From Tolypeutes matacus (taxonomy: Eukaryota > Chordata > Mammalia > Cingulata > Chlamyphoridae): 64,000 nt of DNA. Below, piece after piece: positions 49,535 through 60,949 of the stretch (the first letter of the stretch is position 1; every line of letters starts with the position of its first letter). The notes beneath the pieces are model-generated. The model had not been told where the DNA came from and made no database searches. It saw only the letters and a list, made by a program, of their open reading frames with translations. The stretch is taken from contig JAKSZT010054324.1 in assembly GCA_026826555.1 (NCBI GenBank), forward strand, positions 1,584,143-1,648,142. Direction: 5' to 3'. The translations under genes and the position numbers were made by a program.

Positions 49535-50440
49535 TTTTTAATAAAATATTATTGAAGTATATCACTTATACATGAACATACATATACAATAATTGTATAG
49601 TAAAAGCTATGAATTTACAAAACAAGCATGCAGATCATCATACAAGGCTCCCATACATCACCCCACCACCAACACATTACATTGTTGTAAAACATTTGTT
49701 ACAAACTATAAAAAAGCAGTGTCGAAATATTACTACTAACTATAGCCCATATCTTACATTTGGTGTATTTTTCCCCCAACCCAATTATTAACACCCTATA
49801 TTAGTATTATATATTTGTGGTCATTCAAGAGAAAACATTCCCATATTTGTCCTGTTTACCACAGGCCATCTTTCACCACTGTGTTCCCTGTGTTATACAG
49901 TCCGTGCTTTATACAATCCATTCCAGGTGTACACTCAGTGGCTCTCATTTTCATCACAGAATTGTGCTGTCATTTCCTCAGTCAATTTTAGAACATTTTA
50001 TTACTTCAAAAGGAAAAATCCCATACCCTCTTATACCATCCTATTGTCCCTTAAAATTGAAATAATATCTTCTTGCCATTGCTGCAAAATATTACAATAT
50101 TACTGTTAACTATTGTCCATAAGTTACATTAGCTGTAATTTTCCTATGTATCATTATATTCTTAGCACTTTGTAAAAGAAAACATTCTTATATTTATACT
50201 ATTAAACACAATCTTCATCTACCACCGAAATCACTACGTTATACATTCCCTAGATTATTGTCTAGCTTCCTTTCAATTGACATTTAGGTCTACAGACTAC
50301 CCCCTTTAAGCCATAATCACATTTATAAATCAGTAAACTAGTGTAACTTATACCCACTATAATGTGTTATCAATTCTATTCATTTCCACACTTTAACAAT
50401 TAATCTTATTAATAATATTACATATATTAAGCATCAGCTG
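49535..50440 (-). mobile_element. L1 3' UTR, antisense
   Basis: Begins with a T-rich tract and 'AATAAAATATTATTGAAGTA', the antisense of an L1 3' tail. Continues with 'GGCTCCCATACATCACCCCA', comparable to 'TTCCCATATACCACCACACC' in the 27.2-kb L1. About 0.9 kb, 5'-truncated. Open frames 49609-50109 are incidental. Confidence 0.65.
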
Positions 50441-51164
50441 CCCCATGCTTTTTTATTAATGCAGTTCTTTCTACCTTGAATTCCTCATTCATGTATGCCT
50501 ATTTGAAATAATTCTCAGCTACTAAGGACTTCAACACCAATACACCAACTTTCAAGAAACTTTTCTGTTTCATCTATTTTTAAATGAAACAGTGTGTGTA
50601 GGTGTGGGTGTGCACATGCAATACACATTTTATGACCGATGTGAATACTTTGATTTTTGAATGAATAAATAAACTCTATATTTTAAAATCAAAGTATTAT
50701 CTAATATCCAGGACTCTTTGAATTCTATTACTATTTTTTTTAGATTTTAGGAAACCACAGTATAATTAATGAGTATATATTTAATTTTTCACATTGGTCA
50801 TTGAACAAAACACATTATTCTGAAAAAGCAAATGTAGTCCCTAAACACATGGAGTAATCCAGAAAGGACAGGGAGGCTATCACTTTGGCATTTTGTAAAA
50901 TTAAAACAATACTGTTTCTATTAAGTGCAAAAATATATGATAGTAACTTTAAAAACTATATATTAGTGGATAATGTTTTAGGAATAAGCAATTAACACCT
51001 TACTAGATAAATTGGAATTTCCTTGTTTGTAGGAAACACACACTGAAGTATTTAGTATTATAAATACTTCATTTCTGCAATTTACCCTCAAATGGTTCCG
51101 AAAACAGTATATATATTTTAATATATGTAGATAGATAGATGGATGGAGGAGCAATAGAGAGTGA
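50441..51164. other. Unassigned intergenic DNA
   Basis: No gene or named repeat; AT-rich. Confidence 0.5.
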
Positions 51165-51300
51165 TAAAGCAAACATTACAAAATGCAAATAATCATTGAA
51201 TCTGGTGAAGGAGTATATGAGAATTCCTTGTGCTAACCTTGTAACTTTCCTATAACTTTGACATTATTTCAAAGTAAAATGTTAAACAAAAAATAGAAAA
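51165..51300 (+). mobile_element. L1M 3'-end fragment
   Basis: 'TGAGAATTCCTTGTGCTAAC' and 'TATTTCAAAGTAAAATGTTA' followed by an A-rich stretch resemble an L1M 3' terminus. Compare 63395-63597. Confidence 0.5.
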
Positions 51301-52509
51301 AAATTGGAAGTACCTTTAAAAAGGCAGCTCATTTTAATTGACAACTAATATTTTCCTTGACTTGTCAACATTGAAAATTATAATTTAATGTGATTGATAT
51401 ATTCTATAGGAATCCCAACTTATTACTAATAGAGTAGCTTTGAAAGTATGTGAGTGAATATATGTCTGTATAGATACTATCAGGTGCTGTCTCTCAATGG
51501 TTTTTGAAATCTTCTATGCTGCTTGAATACTGAAATTTTCTGGATCAATTTCCCTCTAATGTTACTTGGGTATTTATTGAATTTTCTAAGCCAATAAGTC
51601 AGTTCTCTTTCCTAGTGATTGAATCACAGAAAACCATGCGAACTTCCAGGGGCCGTTTAGGATAGGTTCTTTCATACTTAAAAAGAGACATAAATCATAA
51701 GTGCAAAAAAAACAAAAATTCCTTTCCTTTTTTCCCTCTGGACTTTGGTGTAGGAGAATATGATCTCCAAAGAAGCCCTCTTGCTATTTTGAAGGAAGTT
51801 CAGCAATATGCTGAAGATAGTAGATGAAAAGATAGAAAACCAATTCTAGGACCTTGATGATTTGTTGAACCACTGAAGTGCCAAATCTTAGATCCAATTT
51901 ATCTTTGGACTTATTTTGATATGGAAAGTTAATTCTGTTATAGTTTAAGCCATTTACATTGGATGTTTTGTTTCTTTTAGCCAAAAGCTTCTTGTGTGAC
52001 AAAATAACTTGCATTTAATATATGTGCATTTAACTATACACACTAACTCCACCCACTCCCCCAAAAATGAATAAAAAGGACAATGAGAATGACAGTGAGA
52101 GAAAATTTATAATTTAAATACACCAGTTAATTTTGCCTGCTCTAATCTTACATGGGCAATAACCTGGAATAAGTGTGAGATGGGAGACATGAATCCATTG
52201 TTCTTTCCACTGTGTCTCAGTTTCCATGTGTATATCTAAGTGGAAGTAGCTAGTTCCTCTGAGTGTTATTTTAATTTTTGGTACATATTTTTTCAAATTT
52301 CATGGCCCTTAAATGCAAGTCAACCTCTTCATTTGGTGCTCCTGGAATGAAACAATATTCTCCTAGGAAAACCTGGCTGTCCTGGGCTAAGTGAAAGCTA
52401 GCACTGCCCTCGTCTACCTGGGTAAGATACATGGTTCATGTGAATATGATTTGACAGAACAATCTTGTGTGTTAGCTTATCTACTAGTAATTGTGTTCAG
52501 ACAATTGCC
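51301..52509. other. Unassigned intergenic DNA
   Basis: No gene or named repeat seen. Confidence 0.5.
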
Positions 52510-52735
52510 CATCACTATTACTAATTTGTCAAGCACCACTACATGGCCAGCACTAAGCTAAGTGCTTTCCTTAGATTATACAATTTAAGTTTCACAGCCA
52601 TCCCAGAAAAGGAATAGTTATCAACCAGTCTTACCGATGAAGTTAAAAACTAAATTGAAAAATCTGAAACTCAGAGAGATGAAATAATCAGCTCAGGTTT
52701 GTATAATTACTAAGCAATTAACTATTTGCAAGCAT
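52510..52735 (-). mobile_element. MIR SINE, diverged
   Basis: Antisense MIR-like order: 'GGCCAGCACTAAGCTAAGTG', 'TTTCACAGCCATCCCAGAAA', 'GAAACTCAGAGAGATGAAAT'. Confidence 0.65.
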
Positions 52736-53032
52736 ATAATTTATTTTCTCTAATACTAATAAATGGAGTGAGAAATTCAACCATTGGCTGATTTCAAGTT
52801 GTATTTCTGTTTATATAAATTAGGGAGATACAAGTTGATTTTCTATCGCCCTGAGACTACAGATAATGACGAGATTATATTGTTGCTTTTATTGGTGGTA
52901 TAGCCTTAAACATAATTTTCATGGGCTGTTAACCATGGGCTCAATCTGTCTGTCATTACAAACATAAAATTATTAGGGCAAAGAAAAATATAAGTGGGAA
53001 AATATAAGAATTTAGATAACCAAAGATCAAAT
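52736..53032. other. Unassigned intergenic DNA
   Basis: Nothing recognised. Confidence 0.4.
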
Positions 53033-53058
53033 TGTGTGTGTGTGTGTGTGTGTGTGTT
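53033..53058. repeat. (TG)n microsatellite
   Basis: Uninterrupted TG run of about 13 units. Confidence 0.95.
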
Positions 53059-54235
53059 TGAGACATGGTGTATCTATACGTGTGCCAGTCTGAATATACA
53101 TGCATTAAGCATTTAAAATATTTCTAGATGATTATTACAGATCCCAAATCTTTTGCACTGCAAAACAAAATTTAAAAATGAAGTTCAATATGAGAACAGG
53201 AAACTTTCTGCTTTTTCCAGGTTGTATCTACAAGTGACCAACATATTCACTATTTTCTGGCAGTATTTTTAGGTGCCTCAAATGGCACAATCAATCAAAT
53301 TGACTATACAATGATCCAGAATAGCCATTAAAAAACAACCTTGAGGTGAAATGCTTTGACCTTTATGAAACTTTAAAGATTGGCTTCCCCAAGGATCAAT
53401 TTCTGACCCTACCCTTTACCTTTGGAAGTTGACACCTTGAAGCACTGTATCAATGGAAAATTTCATTGAGGTCTTTCACTTTCATAAGAGTTTAATATAA
53501 CTCCATTTATCACTTTTTTTTCCAGTGGAAAAATACCTGACTCCAAATACTCTTAAAATCTGTGGGAATTAATTCTACCATAGTTCCATTTTGTTTCTTT
53601 GTAAAATTTTTGGTAAAAGATAAGCATTATAGATTTTAAAATAACATATAGTTATATGCAGTTCTCCTATATCTAATATTTTAGCATGCATAACTCTTAT
53701 TTCAAACAAAAAAGTTTCATTTGCATGGAAAAATAATGTTAGAACATAAAGAAATTCATGATACCAAGTATGCCTGGAGCAAGAAATCAATGATGACTGC
53801 TTTCTATAGAATAAATAATAAAAAGCAGTGCAGTAAGCATACAAGCGCTTTCTCCCTGCATATTTTCAATCCAGGTGGGATGAAGAGAATTAATTCTATA
53901 AGGAATAGCCCAAAGGTTATATTTATTAATTTTGGCTATTTTGCAACTTAAGTAAAAATTTTGTCCTAGTTCTTCCACCTATACTAACCATAAAACATAT
54001 ACTCATATAAGACTTTGATTATCAGAAGAATAAAAATTACATCCATCATAGAGCTCATCCTCTCTAAGCAATTAAGGCCATATACTAATAAAGGAGTTTT
54101 TATGTGTTAATTGCTTTTGTTCCTATTGTACAATTTTAACATGTCTTTGAGCTAAGCAATTGAAAAGGCTTGAATATTTTTAAAATCATGTTTAACTATC
54201 ATTTTCTGTAATAAAATATGAAAATATAAAAGACA
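53059..54235. other. Unassigned intergenic DNA
   Basis: No gene or named repeat. Overlapping frames on both strands near 53575-53978 show no motif. Confidence 0.5.
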
Positions 54236-54572
54236 AAGAAAGTACACAAATTATAAGTGCACAGTTAAATGGGCATTCACAAACACTTGTAACCACCATC
54301 CAGGTCTAGACTTTACACTATTATTGGCATCCCAGATGCACTCACTTATGCCTCATGATAGACAATTGCCCCCAAAGGCAAACACTACCCTGGCTTCTAA
54401 CATTTTAGATGAATTTTCCTGGTTTTGAATTTTATATAAATGTAATCAAACAATATGCACTATTGTGAATCTGACTTCTTTTGCACAACATTGTTTTTAA
54501 GATCCATCCACATTGTTGCAAAGAGAAATATTTGCCTTATATTTTTTACCATATATTATTTTACTTTATGAC

Positions 54573-54980
54573 TATGATGGTTATTTTTATGTGTCAACTT
54601 GATTAGACTACGGTCAAAGTTGACATGTTGGTGAAACACAAGTCTAAATGTTGCTGTGAAGGTATTTTTAGAAGTGATTAACATATCATACCTATTGACT
54701 TTAAGTAAAGGAGATTACCCTCAATAATATGGATGGGCCTCCTTCAATCTGTTGAAGGACCTAAGAGCGAAAAACTGAAATTTCTCGAAGAAGAAAAATT
54801 TTTCCTCAAGACTACAATATCAGCTCATTCCTAAATTTCCAGCCTGTCAACCTCTTCTATGGATTTACAGATTTCAGACTTGCCAGCCCCTACAATATCA
54901 TGAGCCAATTCCTTTAAACAAATATCTTCACATATATACATGCATATACATACACTTGCACACACACATGTACATATATA
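54573..54980 (+). mobile_element. MLT2-like ERVL LTR
   Basis: Sense orientation, starting near 'TATGATGGTTATTTTTATGT': 'GTCTAAATGTTGCTGTGAAG', 'GGAGATTACCCTCAATAATA', 'GATTTCAGACTTGCCAGCCC', 'GAGCCAATTCCTTTAAACAA'. It ends in a TA/CA-rich stretch where the last part of the LTR should be; the terminal 'CTGACTAATACA'-type end is not seen, so it is 3'-truncated or degraded. It lies inside an antisense L1. Confidence 0.85.
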
Positions 54981-54984
54981 TGTT

Positions 54985-55071
54985 ATTGCTTCTTTTATTC
55001 AGGGGAACAATACAACAACACTAAAAATTGCTTCTTTTATTCAGGGGAACAATACAACAACACTAAAAATT
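54985..55071. repeat. 42-bp tandem duplication
   Basis: Two exact, head-to-tail copies of a 42-bp unit beginning TTGCTTCTTTTATTCAGG, starting at 54986 and 55028. Identity between copies extends over about 45 bp. Confidence 0.97.
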
Positions 55072-55345
55072 ACATATCTGTCCTGCTATTAACATTTCCT
55101 TTTTTCCCTGTTTGATGTTATTATGAATAATGCTGCTGTAACATTCTCGCAAATAACTTGTTATACCCATTTTTGTTGAGTATTCACATAGGAATGGAAT
55201 TGCACGATCACAGGGTAAGCATGCGTTCACCTTTATTATACTTCACCAAAATGTTTTCCAGAGTGACTCTACAAGTAATATATATATGGCTTCCAGGTTC
55301 TTTATACCCCACTGACTCTTTACCAAGTAGTTAGAAAGGCATCAT

Positions 55346-55975
55346 GTTGCACAAGTTTTCAAGATCAGTCATGATTACTAAAGATGTAATTAACTGTGAT
55401 CTGATATCAGTTTACCACATTCAAGTATATTATATAATGTATGCTATATGAGGGGCACCATTCACCACATAAGAGTGGTTACCAGCAGAACACTTTGGTT
55501 GCAAAGAACATAAAGTGATTCTGAATAGTCCTAGCAATAATTTATTAGAAAGGATTCTGGTAGATCACAGAATTCAGAGGAAGCCAAGAAAAATAGGCCT
55601 GGCCAGGAACTAAATACAGCTAGTCACAATAAATCTGCTGTCAAGGAGCAATCACTCACTATACTATACTGCCACCTCCAACACCACCACCACTGGTGGT
55701 GATACAGGTTAGAAACTACCTACTCATTTGTATACATGGAATCATCACTCAGCTGCAGCCATAGCAAAAATCACAATCTGGCTCTGGATCTTTGCTTCAT
55801 GGCCTCAAAAATCAAATTACAGGACATACACGACCCATTCACCATGTTTGGATCATACACCAAGTGAATGAGGGAGAGGAAAGAGAATAAATAGACAACT
55901 CTTGGATCTTCCAGTGAAAGGAGCTACCAAGATTATTCAGGTTCATAAAAGCAAAAATTGAAACCAGTTAATGAT
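55346..55975. other. Unassigned intergenic DNA
   Basis: No gene or named repeat; a short ACC-rich patch lies at 55672-55698. Confidence 0.45.
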
Positions 55976-56043
55976 AAAGATACACCAACACAAACAAATA
56001 AAATAAAAAGAAGAAGGAAAAAAAAAAAAGATACACCAACACA
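55976..56043 (+). mobile_element. Tail-only insertion with 17-bp target duplication
   Basis: Exact 17-bp direct repeat AAAGATACACCAACACA at 55976-55992 and 56027-56043 flanks a 34-bp, almost pure A-rich segment. This is what remains when target-primed reverse transcription copies only the poly(A) region. The parent element cannot be identified. Confidence 0.75.
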
Positions 56044-56080
56044 GATATTTCCGAGATAAAGTGAAGTAAATGAAGTAGCA

Positions 56081-56652
56081 TGTGATAGTTTGATGCTGGA
56101 TGGACCCCCAGAAAATCATGTCCTTAGAGCTAATCCATTCCTGTGGGTGTGAGCCTATTATAGATGGGAACTTTTGATTAAATCAATTTAGTTAAGGCCC
56201 TTTTGATTAGATTACTCAGTAAGGCACGGCCCAGGCTGGGTCCTAACACTCTTAGTGGAGTCCTTCATAAATGGAATGAACACAAAGAAAAAAGACATAG
56301 GAGCTCAGGGAAAAAAAAGAAAAAAAAAAAAAAACCTAGAACCTGAGAGAGAAAGTTACAAAAGCAAGAAGCTGAAATCAATAGAGACTGGGAGAGAGAA
56401 AGCCACAGGAGCAAAGAGTAAGCCAGAGGCATCCAGAAGCTGAATGCAACAGAGCCTCGAGGAGATGACCCATGAGCTATGTGCCTGATCACCCATAGCT
56501 GCAACTTAGGAAGAAAGCATCTCCTGATGGTTCCTTGATTTGGACACTTTTCTCAGCCTCATAACTGTAAGCTTATTAGTAAATAAATCCCCATTGTAAA
56601 AGCCAACCTATTTCTGATATATTGCCTTGGCAGCCTTTAGCAAACTAAAACA
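56081..56652 (+). mobile_element. 5' LTR of a MaLR-like element
   Basis: Begins TGTGATAGTTTGATGCTGG and ends CTAAAACA, about 570 bp, followed directly by a priming-site-like 'GAAACTGGTAACAGG'. The start resembles the TGATATGGTTTG start of MaLR LTRs. 'AGTAAATAAATCCCC' near 56577 provides a polyadenylation-like signal. An A run lies at 56309-56334. Confidence 0.75.
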
Positions 56653-57289
56653 GAAACTGGTAACAGGAAAGTCGGGTGCTGCAATTGCAAATACCAAAAA
56701 TGTGGGAATGGTTCTTTAAATGGGTAAGGGTTGATTTTGGAGGAATTGTGAGATTACTTGATTGAAAAGGCCTAGATTGCTTTGAAAAGACTGTTGGTGG
56801 AATAAGGAATGTACTTCTGCTGAGGCCTTAGACAGAAAGGATGAATGTGCTATTGCAAACTGGAAGAAAGGCGATCATTGTTTTAAATTGGCAGAGAATT
56901 TGGCAAAATTGTGTTCTGATGAGAGATGGAAGGCAGAATTAGAAAGTGATGAGTTTGGATATTTAGCTGAGATTTCCAGACTAAATGTGGAAAGTGTAAC
57001 CTGGCGTCTCCTTAAAGCTTATAGCAAAGTTTGAGAGGAAAGTCATAAGCTGAGAACTGAACTCCTGGGCACAAAGAAACCAGAAATGGATGGTTTGGGA
57101 AATTCTGAGATTCTGGAAAGCAAACCCCAGAGAAAAGTGTGCCCTGTAAGGACTTAACTGAACTTGTAACCAGCCAGTCATTTCAGTGTATGTCAGCATA
57201 GCAAATACAGTTATCCAGGAAGGATCTGTAGAAAGTCTTACTATCTGACAGCTTGGACCCCTGTTTCTTGCATGCAAAACCAGCAACTT

Positions 57290-57355
<66 letters not shown>

Positions 57356-58482
57356 TTTCAATGGAACCACTGCCAGTCTAGACTAAAAGGGACAGAAAAG
57401 GGACACATTGAAGGAAAAATGATTTCAAAGGCATTACCATGGTAGCTGAGGTCTGGACTGAATACTCTTCTCTGGCCCAGAGAGCAAAGCCACCCATGTG
57501 TGTGGAAAGGATAAGTATGCCCTGGAGCATGGAGAAGGCAGGCCTTTTGTCCCAATGTTCAGCAACATTGTTACCATCCCAGACTTCAGTTAAGGTACAA
57601 CACATTCTGTGGGAATTTGGGAGAATTTGGCCTCCACTCCTCTGTTCTGTGGGGGCTGAGCCTGTGCCCAGGAGACTGGGGAGAGTCTGGCCATCACCTC
57701 AGTGTTCTCAGAAGTTAGGGTCTGAGTTTGGCCACCACAAAGATGCTTTCTGAAGGTGGAATCAAGACCATGGCCACTGAGCAAGCCCTTGGAAAGAATG
57801 GGGCTGCTACTCCATTGGTCCCAAGGACAAGACATCATTCTATAGATGACTCCCAGACCTTGAAATCTAATGGAATATGCCCTGCAGGTTTTTGGTCATG
57901 GACCCATGACCCTTGTTTACTTCCAATTTCTCCCTCTGGAAATGGAAACATGTATCTTATGACTGCTCCTCCTTTGCATATTGGAAGCAGATAACTTATT
58001 CCCAGTTTCACAAGTTCACAACCTGAGGAGAATTTTGCCCCAAGACAGACCACATCTATAATTGATTTTAATGAGACTTTGTACTTAATATTGTTACCAA
58101 AAAGATTTAAGGCTTTTAGTGGCTAGAACCACTGGATAAAATAAGGGAAAATTTAAAAAAGGGCTTTTGAAGATAACAGAGGGCCCCTGAATCAGGCAGT
58201 ATTTAGGGTTCTGAATGCTTGATTAGAGTGAACTGGCCTTCTAAAGAGCATCTTTTCTCTTGTTTTCTTTTGCTACATTTTTACCTAAGGACATTTGTCA
58301 ATGCCTTGTACAGAACAAGAATCTGAGGATCCAGGCAAAGAGTGAAGGGTAGTGGTCCACTGCTTAGAGGCAGACATTTTGGTAAGATTAAGGGGCCAAA
58401 ATCTTGGTCAGAAAGAAAGTATGGAGAACTCAGTTCAACACTTGAACACTTTTACCCTCAAGATATTTACAGAATTCTGAAA
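56653..58482 (+). mobile_element. MaLR-like internal region (MST/THE1-int type)
   Basis: Starts 'GAAACTGGTAACAGGAAAGT', then 'TGCAATTGCAAATACCAAAA', 'AAAGGCCTAGATTGCTTTGA' and 'AAACTGGAAGAAAGGCGATC', matching the non-coding internal region of MaLR elements. No gag, pol or env frame is present, as usual for this non-autonomous group. Short frames at 57439-57753 and 57728-57994 are repeat-derived. No 3' LTR follows: at 58483 another element begins in the opposite orientation. The right part (58070-58482) is unassigned and only presumed internal. Confidence 0.75.
57289..57351. repeat. Compound (TG)n-(AG)n microsatellite
   Basis: A TG run (57289-57314) passes directly into a long AG run (to 57351) within the MaLR-like internal region. 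Confidence 0.95.
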
Positions 58483-58487
58483 CTGAG

Positions 58488-58962
58488 TGTATTAGTCAGC
58501 CAAAGGGGTGCTGATGCAAAATACCAGAAATCTGTTGGCTTTTATAAAGTGTATTTAAGAAGGGTATTTAAGAAGCTTACAGTTTCCAGGCCATTAAGTA
58601 TAAGTTACTTCCCTCACCAAAGTCTGTTGCCATGTATTGGAGCAAGATGGCTGCCAATGTCTGCCAAGAGTTCAGACTTCCTGGGTTCCTCTCTGCTGAG
58701 GTCTTGTTTCTCTCCAGGCTCAGCTGCTCTGCTCCTCTATGTGCTTAATTCCTGGGGCTCCAGCATTGAAACGCCAACATCAAAACTTCAACATCAAAAC
58801 TCTAACTCCTCAGCTCTGCAGTGTAGTTTTATCTGTGATGTCCTACTGACGCAGCCCAATCAAAGCCCTAATCATAATTTAATCATACCCAAGTACAGAC
58901 CAGTGCACAAACATAATCCAATATATATTTTTGGAATTCATAAACCATATCAAACTGCTACA
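58488..58962 (-). repeat. 3' LTR of the antisense MaLR-like element
   Basis: 475 bp, TG...CA on the plus strand. Same family as the solo LTR at 3085-3724 ('AAAGGGGTGCTGATGCAAAA' is shared exactly). On the minus strand it is preceded by a short purine-rich tract (AGAGGGTGCAG), the expected position for a polypurine tract. Confidence 0.85.
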
Positions 58963-59319
58963 CTGCACCCTCTGAATGCCAAAAAGATATTACAATATTT
59001 AAAAAAAAAACACCTTAAATCAGTAGCAATGCTAAGAATAGAGTCACATTGCAATCAATTTAAGAAATACAGTTTTTCTTGAGGCAAAGTCTCATCCCTC
59101 TGTAGACCTCTGAAATTTACAGAACAATTCATCTGCTTCCAGTACACAAATGGACAGATAAAGGATAAACATTTTCATTACCATAAGGAGAAACTGGGAG
59201 GGAAACATGAGTCATTGGTCTTCTACAGCTCAGTAAACCTGCAGGACATAATTCATTAGATGTCAGAGTCTGAGAGTCATTCTTAAGATGATGGTTTCTT
59301 TTCCTTGGGGCCTTATGGG

Positions 59320-59757
59320 GACCCACCCTTTCCACAAGCTGACCATTTTCTTGGTTCCACCCTCATTAAGCATCTGGGTGTTGGCCAACCTCCAGACCTC
59401 ACTCTCCAAGAGTGTTGGGGTGATTGCCACACTTTACCCAATCATTGGGTTAGATCTTTGCCCCCTTAGTACAGTGAAGTGAAGACAACATCCTCTCTAA
59501 CCTTTGGTATACAGGCTCAACCCTCTCAGAGCAATGAGTTGCCCACCTGGCCTCCCCTAATTCATGGGGGATAAGTTCACCCCTCTCAGACCTGTGGGTG
59601 CTGACCTTAACTGCCCTAATCCTTGAGGAATGTGCTCCACCCTCTCTGTACCATGAGGTGGTAACATTCTCCCCAGTCATTGGGTGGGAACATCCACCTT
59701 CTTCAACTGCTGGGGCAAACTCACCCTTTCTGTACACATGGGTGGGGTTCCTCCCTT
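59320..59757 (-). repeat. Degenerate ~30-bp tandem array inside the MaLR-like internal region
   Basis: Units of about 27-31 bp recur, with alternate units more alike: starts of 'CCTCTC(A/T)G'-type units at 59492, 59522, 59583, 59641 and a related one near 59697. At least a dozen units can be traced. The sense counterpart (about 57600-57740) shows only a few such units. The 104-codon frame at 59450-59764 is an effect of this periodicity. Confidence 0.65.
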
Positions 59758-60587
59758 GGCCCAAAGTGGTATCTTAATGCAAGATCTCAACTTCCATTTT
59801 TTTCCTCTTAAAGCTGTTTCTCCTTCCATCTCTCCTTTCCATGTCCCTTTTAGACCAAGCTAATAGTGGTTTTGTTCATACAGCTCTCTCAAAAAGCTTA
59901 TTGGTTTGGCATGCAAGAAGCAGGGGTCCAAACCCTCAAACAGTAAGACTTTCCACAAGTCTTTCCTAGATAACTGCATCTTCAATACTGATTTACAGGT
60001 TTCAAGTTTAGTTAAGTCCTCAAACGGGGCATTATCCCCTGGGAGCTTGATTTCCAGAGGTTTGAAGTTTCTGGAATGAGTTTCTGGTTTCTTTGTGCCC
60101 AGCAATTTAGTCCTCAGCTTATCTCGCTCATCTAGCATCTTGCTATAAGCTGCAAGGAGAAGTCAAGCCACATTCTCCAAATTTACTTTGGAAAGTTCTT
60201 CAGCTAAATGTCCAGGTTTGCCATTTTCAAATTCTGCCTACCATAAAACACCAGGAGATAATCATGCTAAGTTCTCTGCAAGTTTAAAACATGGATCACC
60301 TTTCTTCCAGTTTCCAGTAATAGTTTGATCATTTACTTCTCAGTCCTCACAAAAAGTCTTATTAGTATCCATATTCCTATTATCAGTCTCTTCAAAGCAA
60401 CCTGGGCATTTTTCCATCAAGCATCTCACAATTCCTGCAAAAAATACCCTTACCCATTTATAAAATGGTTCTAGCATTTTGGTAATTGCAGAAGCACAAT
60501 CCAACTCTCCAGGTACAGACCAGTTTACAAACATAATCCAATACCTATTTTTGGAATTCATAAACCGTATCAAACTACTACACTGAG

Positions 60588-60949
60588 TAAGCTATACATC
60601 TACTGAAAACCACTGCAGAAATATCAGCATATTTTTGGGCCTGAGAAGACAAGGACTCAACTTTAGGAACCTGGCAAGGACCTTGCAATCACTACTGACT
60701 ATAAATTGGAATATCTTGAGGGCTATAATCCATGAAAAGTGTGATCCCCAGTTACATGGAAATTTACCATAACTGTAACCAAGAATTGACTCAGCTTAAT
60801 TCCTGATTCAAATAGTATAATCAGATGAAACTCTTTATTTGCCTAGAAGAGTTAAGGATTAATGTCCAGAAAGGTATAACATAACCCAGGGTTTCTACAA
60901 ATTTTTATAGAATATTTAAGCCTTTTATGATAATTACTAGTTATTAATG
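60588..60949. other. Unassigned; right flank of the nested MaLR-like element
   Basis: Should be the continuation of whatever stood at 58070-58482 before insertion. I cannot name it. Confidence 0.4.

Larger units (their letters stand above)
54236..55345 (-). mobile_element. L1 3' end, antisense, split by an LTR
   Basis: 54236-54572 is antisense L1 3' UTR ('GTAACCACCATCCAGGTCTA'). 55090-55345 continues into the ORF2 end ('GTTATTATGAATAATGCTGC', 'GGAATGGAATTGCACGATCA', 'CAAAATGTTTTCCAGAGTGA'). An MLT2-like LTR and a small tandem duplication separate the two parts. Confidence 0.75.
58483..60587 (-). mobile_element. MaLR-like element, antisense, with CTGAG target duplication
   Basis: The element spans 58488-60582: TG at the left edge (TGTATTAGTCAGCC) and CA at the right (CTACTACA). 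It is flanked by a perfect 5-bp duplication CTGAG at 58483-58487 and 60583-60587. Order on the plus strand: 3' LTR 58488-58962, internal 58963-60512, then only the outer 70 bp of the 5' LTR (60513-60582). Most of the 5' LTR and the primer-binding region are deleted. The internal part is homologous to 56653-58060 in reverse. It has no retroviral genes. Confidence 0.85.

Noticed and set aside
58342..59082. 246-codon plus-strand frame, one of the longest in the window
   Set aside because: It runs through the antisense LTR at 58488-58962 and shares its sequence with the solo LTR at 3085-3724, which also has incidental frames. No retroviral or cellular domain is present.
59320..59757. CRISPR-like array of regularly spaced repeats
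   Set aside because: Repeats are degenerate and contiguous, with no unique spacers, and the context is a mammalian retroelement.
59450..59764. 104-codon minus-strand frame with periodic residues, possible repeat protein
   Set aside because: It lies wholly in the tandem array of a MaLR-like internal region, which is non-coding in this group; the periodicity follows the DNA unit of about 30 bp.
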